From Scrofimicrobium sp. R131 (GTDB taxonomy: Bacteria; Actinomycetota; Actinomycetes; Actinomycetales; Actinomycetaceae), in NCBI RefSeq assembly GCF_040256745.1, contig NZ_CP138335.1:806001-870000 (forward strand): a stretch of 64,000 nt of DNA, in the 5' to 3' direction. The notes under the pieces are model-generated. The model had not been told where the DNA came from and ran no database searches. It was given only the letters and a program-made list of their open reading frames with translations. The stretch's first letter is position 1; each line of letters opens with the position of its first letter. Both the position numbers and the translations under genes were made by a program. Positions 59,873-64,000 of this stretch are shown piece after piece.

Positions 59873-60892
59873 ATGGCACGGGAACGACAACTTGAGATCC
59901 TCAGAACCATTGTGTCCCACTACGTCGATACCAGGGAGCCGGTGAGCTCCAAGACCGTGGCCGCCGATGGGGGAATGGACGTCTCGTCCGCCACGATTCG
60001 AAACGAAATGAACGTGCTGGAAAGCGAGGGGCTGATCTACCAGCCCCACACTTCTGCCGGGCGGGTCCCGACCGAACTGGGCTACCGAACTTTTGTCGAC
60101 GGCCTGATCGATCTGCAACCCCTGCCCGAACCGCAGCGGCGGGCGATCGAACAGTTCCTGAATGAGGCGGTTGACTTCGAAGATGTCATTGCGCGGACCG
60201 TGCGCCTGCTGGCCCAGTTGACCCGCTCCGCCGCGGTGGCGCAGTTTCCGGTTCGCGCTGCCGCCCGCCTGCGCCGACTCGAAGTGGTGGACCTGGCTTC
60301 CCGGTGGCTGATCGTGGTGGCGATTACCAACGACGGGCAGGTGTATGAGCGCCGCCTGGACGCGGGTGAAGCCCCCGGTGAGGACGCCCTGACCGAGCTG
60401 AGGGATCGGCTGAACCTGCAGCTGGAGGACATGAGTGCCACCAGCATCCGGCTGATTGCCGAGGACGTGGTCAACGAGTTCAAGCCCGCTCACCGGCGCT
60501 TGGCCCGGCTGGTGGTCGACACCCTGCTGGAGCTGCTGTCCCAGCAAACCCAGTCCCGCCTGATCGTGGCCGGCCTGTCGAACCTCGCTCGGACCGGGGA
60601 AGATTTTGCCGACGTATCCGGGGTCCTGGATGCCTTGGAGCAGCAGGTGGCCCTGCTTCGGCTCCTGTCCGAGGTTCACACCGACCAGTTGCAGGTCTCG
60701 ATCGGGACGGAAAACCGGGATGAGGACCTGGAGCAAACTTCCATCGTCTCCGGGGCCTACCACACGGCCGACAACGGCTCCGCTCACGTGGGGATCGTGG
60801 GTCCCACCCGGATGAACTACGCCCGTTCGCTGATAGCGGTAGAGGCCGTCTCACGCTATCTGTCCCGCCTAATGTTGGGGGAGAACCACTAG
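59873..60892 (+). CDS. hrcA: Heat-inducible transcription repressor HrcA
   Basis: 339 residues. The N-terminal wHTH (RQLEILRTIVSHYVDTREPVSSKTVA, ATIRNEMNVLESEGLI) and the C-terminal HrcA domain (VGPTRMNYARSLIAVEAVSRYLSRLM). ATG 59873 with GAGGGGAGG upstream; CIRCE precedes. It represses hrcA-dnaJ, probably groES/groEL elsewhere, with GroEL as corepressor. Confidence 0.96.
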   Translation: MARERQLEILRTIVSHYVDTREPVSSKTVAADGGMDVSSATIRNEMNVLESEGLIYQPHTSAGRVPTELGYRTFVDGLIDLQPLPEPQRRAIEQFLNEAVDFEDVIARTVRLLAQLTRSAAVAQFPVRAAARLRRLEVVDLASRWLIVVAITNDGQVYERRLDAGEAPGEDALTELRDRLNLQLEDMSATSIRLIAEDVVNEFKPAHRRLARLVVDTLLELLSQQTQSRLIVAGLSNLARTGEDFADVSGVLDALEQQVALLRLLSEVHTDQLQVSIGTENRDEDLEQTSIVSGAYHTADNGSAHVGIVGPTRMNYARSLIAVEAVSRYLSRLMLGENH

Positions 60893-60930
60893 TGTTGCAC
60901 CCGCTAGGAACTATCTGAGGAAGAGGCAAA

Positions 60931-62055
60931 TTGAGGGATTACTACGAGGTCCTGGGGGTCTCCTCGAACGCCACGGCGGACGAGATCAAAAAGGCATACC
61001 GCAAGAAGGCCCGCCAGTTGCACCCCGATTATGCCGGGGCTGACTCAGAGGAAGCGTTCAAGGAGCTGTCGGTTGCCTACGACGTCCTGTCGGATCCGCA
61101 GAAGCGTCAGCAGTACGATCTGGGCGGCCCCGCTGCGTTCAGCGGGGGCGGAGCCGGACCCACCGGCGACTTCGGGTTCGCCGACCTGTTCGAGACCATG
61201 TTTGGTGGGATGGGCGGATTCGGGGGCCCGACCGGCCCCACCCAGCGCACCCGCCGCGGCCAGGACTCACTCATTGCGGTGGAGGTGACCCTGGAGGAAG
61301 TGGTCTTTGGCACCAAGAAGGAAGTCAAGGTCAACACCGCCATCGAGTGCGACGTCTGCCACGGCAGCTGCTGCGAGCCCGGAACCAGCCCGACCACCTG
61401 CCCCACCTGCGGGGGAACCGGCTCGGTCACCCGCGTGCAGCAGACGCTGCTCGGGGCGATCCGCACCTCAGCTCCCTGTCGCACCTGCCAGGGCCACGGG
61501 CAAACCATCGACCACCCGTGTCACGAGTGCGCGGGCGAGGGCCGCGTTCGCGCCAGTCGCACCGTCAGTTTTGAGGTTCCCGCCGGGGTGGAGAACGGCA
61601 CCCGCATTCGTCTGGCCGGGAAGGGCGAAGTTGGCCCGGCCGGCGGTCCCGCCGGAGACCTGTACGTGGAAATCAGGGAGAAGCCGCACCCGCTGTTCGC
61701 CCGCCAGGGCATTCACCTGCACACGCGGATCGACGTGCCGGTGGCCTTGGCCGCGCTGGGGACCGTGTTTACCCTGGACACGCTGGACGGTCAGCAGGAG
61801 CTGGTCATTGACCCGGGAACCCAGCCCGAGGCGGAACTGACCCTGAAGGGACTGGGCGTGGCCCGCCTGGGCGGGTCCGGCCGGGGCAACCTCTACGTTC
61901 ACGTTGGCGTCAAAACTCCGACCAACCTGGATGATCGCCAGCGCGAACTGCTGGAAGAACTGGCAGAACTGCGCGGAGAACAGCGGGTGGAGCCGGTGGG
62001 GGCCGGCACGCACGGCCCGCTCAAATGGTTCAAAGATAAGCTCGGTGGCCTGTGA
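60931..62055 (+). CDS. dnaJ: Chaperone protein DnaJ
   Basis: 374 residues. J domain with HPD at LHPDYAGADS, then a short Gly-rich region, then the zinc domain with four CXXCXGXG-like units: CDVCHGSC, CPTCGGTG, CRTCQGHG and CHECAGEG. TTG 60931 (LRDYYEVLGV) has GAGGAAGAGG upstream. Stimulates DnaK. Its stop overlaps the rsmE start by GTGA. Confidence 0.95.
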   Translation: MRDYYEVLGVSSNATADEIKKAYRKKARQLHPDYAGADSEEAFKELSVAYDVLSDPQKRQQYDLGGPAAFSGGGAGPTGDFGFADLFETMFGGMGGFGGPTGPTQRTRRGQDSLIAVEVTLEEVVFGTKKEVKVNTAIECDVCHGSCCEPGTSPTTCPTCGGTGSVTRVQQTLLGAIRTSAPCRTCQGHGQTIDHPCHECAGEGRVRASRTVSFEVPAGVENGTRIRLAGKGEVGPAGGPAGDLYVEIREKPHPLFARQGIHLHTRIDVPVALAALGTVFTLDTLDGQQELVIDPGTQPEAELTLKGLGVARLGGSGRGNLYVHVGVKTPTNLDDRQRELLEELAELRGEQRVEPVGAGTHGPLKWFKDKLGGL

Positions 62056-62822
62056 CCCTGCCGGTCTTTTTCGCTCCCGAACTTCTGGGGGCCGACCGCG
62101 ATGATCGCGGCGCCGCCCTCTCCTGGTCGGGCCCGGAAGCCGACCACGCCCGCAAGGTGATGCGCCTGGGGCCGGCAGACCGGCTCGACCTGGTTGACGG
62201 GGCCGGCACCCGCGCCACCTGCGTGATCGAGTCGGTGAGTTCGACCGGGGTGGAGCTGACCGTGGCGGAATCCCGGGTGGAGCCCGCCCCGGCGGTGACC
62301 GTCACCCTGGTGCAGGCCCTGGCCAAAGGGGGCCGGGACGAACAGGCGGTTGAACTCTGCACCGAGCTGGGGGTGGACCGAATCGTCCCGTGGAGTGCGC
62401 AGCGCTCCATTGCCCGCTGGCCCGCTGACCGGGCGGAGAAGTCTCGGCAGAAATGGGTGAACGTGGTGCGGGCGGCCACCAAGCAGTCGCGCCGGGCGTT
62501 CCTGCCGGTGGTGGATCAACTGGTTGACTCGGGTCGGCTCGCCCAGCAACTGGCCGAAATCTCCAGGCGCGGGGGCCTGGTGCTGATTTGTGACGAGGAG
62601 GGGACCCGCACCCTGACTGATCAGGTTCACATGTGGGAGCAGACGGCAGGCGAAATCGTGGTGGTGGTCGGCCCGGAAGGGGGACTGACCGACGCGGAGC
62701 GGGATGCGTTTCGGGACGGCGGCGGGCAGCTGGTCCTGATTGGCCCCACGGTGCTCCGTTCCTCCACTGCCGGTGGGGCAGCCCTCACCCTAGTCAATGT
62801 GCTGACGGGGCGGTGGCGCTAA
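62052..62822 (+). CDS. rsmE: 16S rRNA (uracil(1498)-N(3))-methyltransferase
   Basis: 256 residues. SPOUT-fold methyltransferase with the conserved C-terminal knot VVVGPEGGLTDAERDAFR and VLRSSTAGGAAL (usual LG.RILR.ETA), and KGGRDEQAVEL in the middle. GTG 62052 overlaps dnaJ. The hrcA-dnaJ-rsmE-phoH-ybeY order is common in actinobacteria. Confidence 0.93.
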   Translation: MTLPVFFAPELLGADRDDRGAALSWSGPEADHARKVMRLGPADRLDLVDGAGTRATCVIESVSSTGVELTVAESRVEPAPAVTVTLVQALAKGGRDEQAVELCTELGVDRIVPWSAQRSIARWPADRAEKSRQKWVNVVRAATKQSRRAFLPVVDQLVDSGRLAQQLAEISRRGGLVLICDEEGTRTLTDQVHMWEQTAGEIVVVVGPEGGLTDAERDAFRDGGGQLVLIGPTVLRSSTAGGAALTLVNVLTGRWR

Positions 62823-62933
62823 ACTGGTGAGGAAAGTTGCTTCGATCGAGACAGAAAGCGATTCACCATCGTCATCTCCAACAACCTGGTAGACCCGGGT
62901 CGCCAGAGCCAGTACTTTAACCTTCCGGCCGAC

Positions 62934-63911
62934 GTGGACCCCGCCGCTTTTCTGGGTCCGGCCGACCAGGTCGTCCGAACCATTGAGCGCGGATTCCCGC
63001 AGGTCGAAATCTACGTTGACCACCGTCAGCTGCGCGTGGTGGGGCCTCCCGCCACCGTCAACCTGGTGGTGACCCTGCTGGAAGAACTGGTTGCCCTCGT
63101 GCAGGACGGAGGCACCATTGACGCTGCCACCGTGCAGGAAGTGATCGCCCTGCTGCCCCCCGCCACCGCGGGGGTGCGCCCGCCCGCCCTCCAAACCGGT
63201 CGGGGCAAGGTCATCAAGGCGAAGACTCCCGGCCAAGCCGCCTACCTGGAGGACCTGGAAACCTACCCGATCGTGTTTGGGATCGGGCCCGCCGGAACCG
63301 GCAAAACCTATCTGGCCATGGCCGAGGCGGTCAGCGCCCTCCTGGAGGGCCAGGTGAAGAAGATTGTCCTCACGCGCCCCGCGGTGGAGGCGGGGGAGAA
63401 CCTGGGCTTTTTGCCGGGCAGTGCCACCGAGAAAATTGACCCCTACCTGCGGCCACTCTTTGACGCCCTGGACGAACTGCTGGAGGAAGGCTCGCTGCCG
63501 CGGCTGATGGCCAGCGGTGCCATTGAGATTGCTCCGCTCGCCTACATGCGCGGCCGGACGCTAAACGACGCCTACATCATTTTGGATGAGGCCCAGAACA
63601 CCACGCCCGCTCAGATGAAAATGTTCCTGACCCGGCTCGGCTTCGGCTCGCACATGGTGGTGACCGGGGACGACTCGCAAATTGACCTGGGCCGGGGGAT
63701 GACCTCGGGCCTGGTGCTGATTCAGGAGATCCTGAAAGATGTGGCCCAGGTGAAGTTCTCCTACCTGACCAGCGCGGACGTGGTCCGAAACCCGCTGGTT
63801 GCCGAAATCATCGATGCGTACTCCCGCTGGGAAGCCGGGCGCCCCCAGGAGGCTGGAACCGGACCCGGATCCCGGCCTTCCCCCTCGTCAATCGAAAGGC
63901 AAACCCCGTGA
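62934..63911 (+). CDS. phoH: PhoH-family ATPase
   Basis: 325 residues from GTG 62934, but the true start is probably upstream. In-frame codons from 62868 (VISNNLVDPGRQSQYFNLPADVD) continue the family N terminus into DPAAFLGPADQVVRTIE, with no ATG, GTG or TTG before; ATC 62868, with AGAAAG upstream, is a candidate rare start. Walker A GPAGTGKTYLAMAEAV and Walker B YIILDEAQNTTPAQMKMF are complete. The C terminus ends with a Pro/Ser-rich tail. Role in stress or RNA metabolism is inferred from the PhoH-YbeY neighbourhood. Confidence 0.9.
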   Translation: MDPAAFLGPADQVVRTIERGFPQVEIYVDHRQLRVVGPPATVNLVVTLLEELVALVQDGGTIDAATVQEVIALLPPATAGVRPPALQTGRGKVIKAKTPGQAAYLEDLETYPIVFGIGPAGTGKTYLAMAEAVSALLEGQVKKIVLTRPAVEAGENLGFLPGSATEKIDPYLRPLFDALDELLEEGSLPRLMASGAIEIAPLAYMRGRTLNDAYIILDEAQNTTPAQMKMFLTRLGFGSHMVVTGDDSQIDLGRGMTSGLVLIQEILKDVAQVKFSYLTSADVVRNPLVAEIIDAYSRWEAGRPQEAGTGPGSRPSPSSIERQTP

Positions 63912-64000
63912 GTGTTGAGGTGATCAACGAAACCACCTACCCGGTGGAACTGGCTGAATTTGGGGCCCTGGCCGAGTACGTGCTCACCCAGATGCACGTT
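63908..64000 (+). CDS. ybeY: Endoribonuclease YbeY, N-terminal part
   Basis: The first 31 residues (VSVEVINETTYPVELAEFGALAEYVL and on) match the YbeY opening. The GTG at 63908 overlaps the phoH stop (GTGA). The remainder, including the HGxLHLxGYDH zinc motif, lies beyond the window. YbeY acts in 16S rRNA maturation and ribosome quality control. Confidence 0.85.
   Translation, partial: MSVEVINETTYPVELAEFGALAEYVLTQMHV

Noticed and set aside
1-64000. CRISPR array, prophage, insertion sequence or rRNA operon
   Set aside because: No regular spaced repeats, transposase, integrase, phage structural gene or rRNA sequence was recognised.

Overview
The window is a chromosomal stretch of a high-GC Gram-positive bacterium. 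The gene set points to an actinobacterium, probably a facultative or strict anaerobe near the Actinomycetaceae. The clues are an IclR regulator of the NdgR/LtbR type divergent from leuCD, paired clpP1-clpP2, GTG/TTG starts, an archaeal-like ValS, a CcsA/ResB (system II) cytochrome c maturation set, and a CIRCE-hrcA-dnaJ locus. The family assignment is inference from protein character only; no database search was made.

Layout. 1-280: tail of a protein with a CBM9-like domain. 281-9430: ndgR/leuCD, murA, plsC, gpsA, ddl, an ATP-grasp ligase resembling O-ureido-D-serine cyclo-ligase, and a small metallopeptidase. 9600-10890: tRNA-His followed by about 1.1 kb without an intact gene, inside which I read a decayed alpha/beta hydrolase pseudogene. 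10895-14415: divergent saccharopine-dehydrogenase-like protein and TetR regulator, then a succinate-semialdehyde-type aldehyde dehydrogenase. 14489-17297: lipoprotein, two overlapping crcB fluoride channel genes, a class-A-beta-lactamase-fold serine hydrolase, a Dabb protein, tRNA-Pro. 17357-20015: polar amino acid ABC importer. 20186-22316: SAM hydroxide adenosyltransferase and an ion-channel-like protein. 22547-29001: one tightly coupled operon for ammonifying nitrite reduction (nrfHA) together with its own cytochrome c maturation genes (TPR protein, ccdA, resB, ccsA, thioredoxin). 29094-32295: tRNA-Gly, LssY-C membrane protein, trigger factor. 32328-39928: a sugar-utilisation locus: SorC-type regulator, four copies of a putative operator, ribose-type ABC transporter, two tandem SIS-domain isomerase-like proteins and an FGGY kinase. 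40008-42796: clpP1-clpP2-clpX with a ClgR-like box. 42851-49820: chorismate mutase, small proteins, acyl-CoA ligase, valS, proC. 49993-53579: comEA-comEC-holA and rpsT. 53909-58840: TPR protein, lepA, trmB, hemW, with a PAP2 phosphatase overlapping hemW tail to tail. 59806-64000: CIRCE, hrcA, dnaJ, rsmE, phoH and the start of ybeY.

The two most system-like units are the nrf operon, in which electron delivery (NrfH), catalysis (NrfA with an active-site heme motif CXXCH instead of CXXCK) and heme attachment are encoded in one overlapping run of genes, and the SorC-controlled sugar locus, whose paired SIS proteins lack the Lys usually present in the arabinose-5-phosphate isomerase signature but keep the C-terminal His. 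No CRISPR array, prophage, insertion sequence or rRNA gene was seen.
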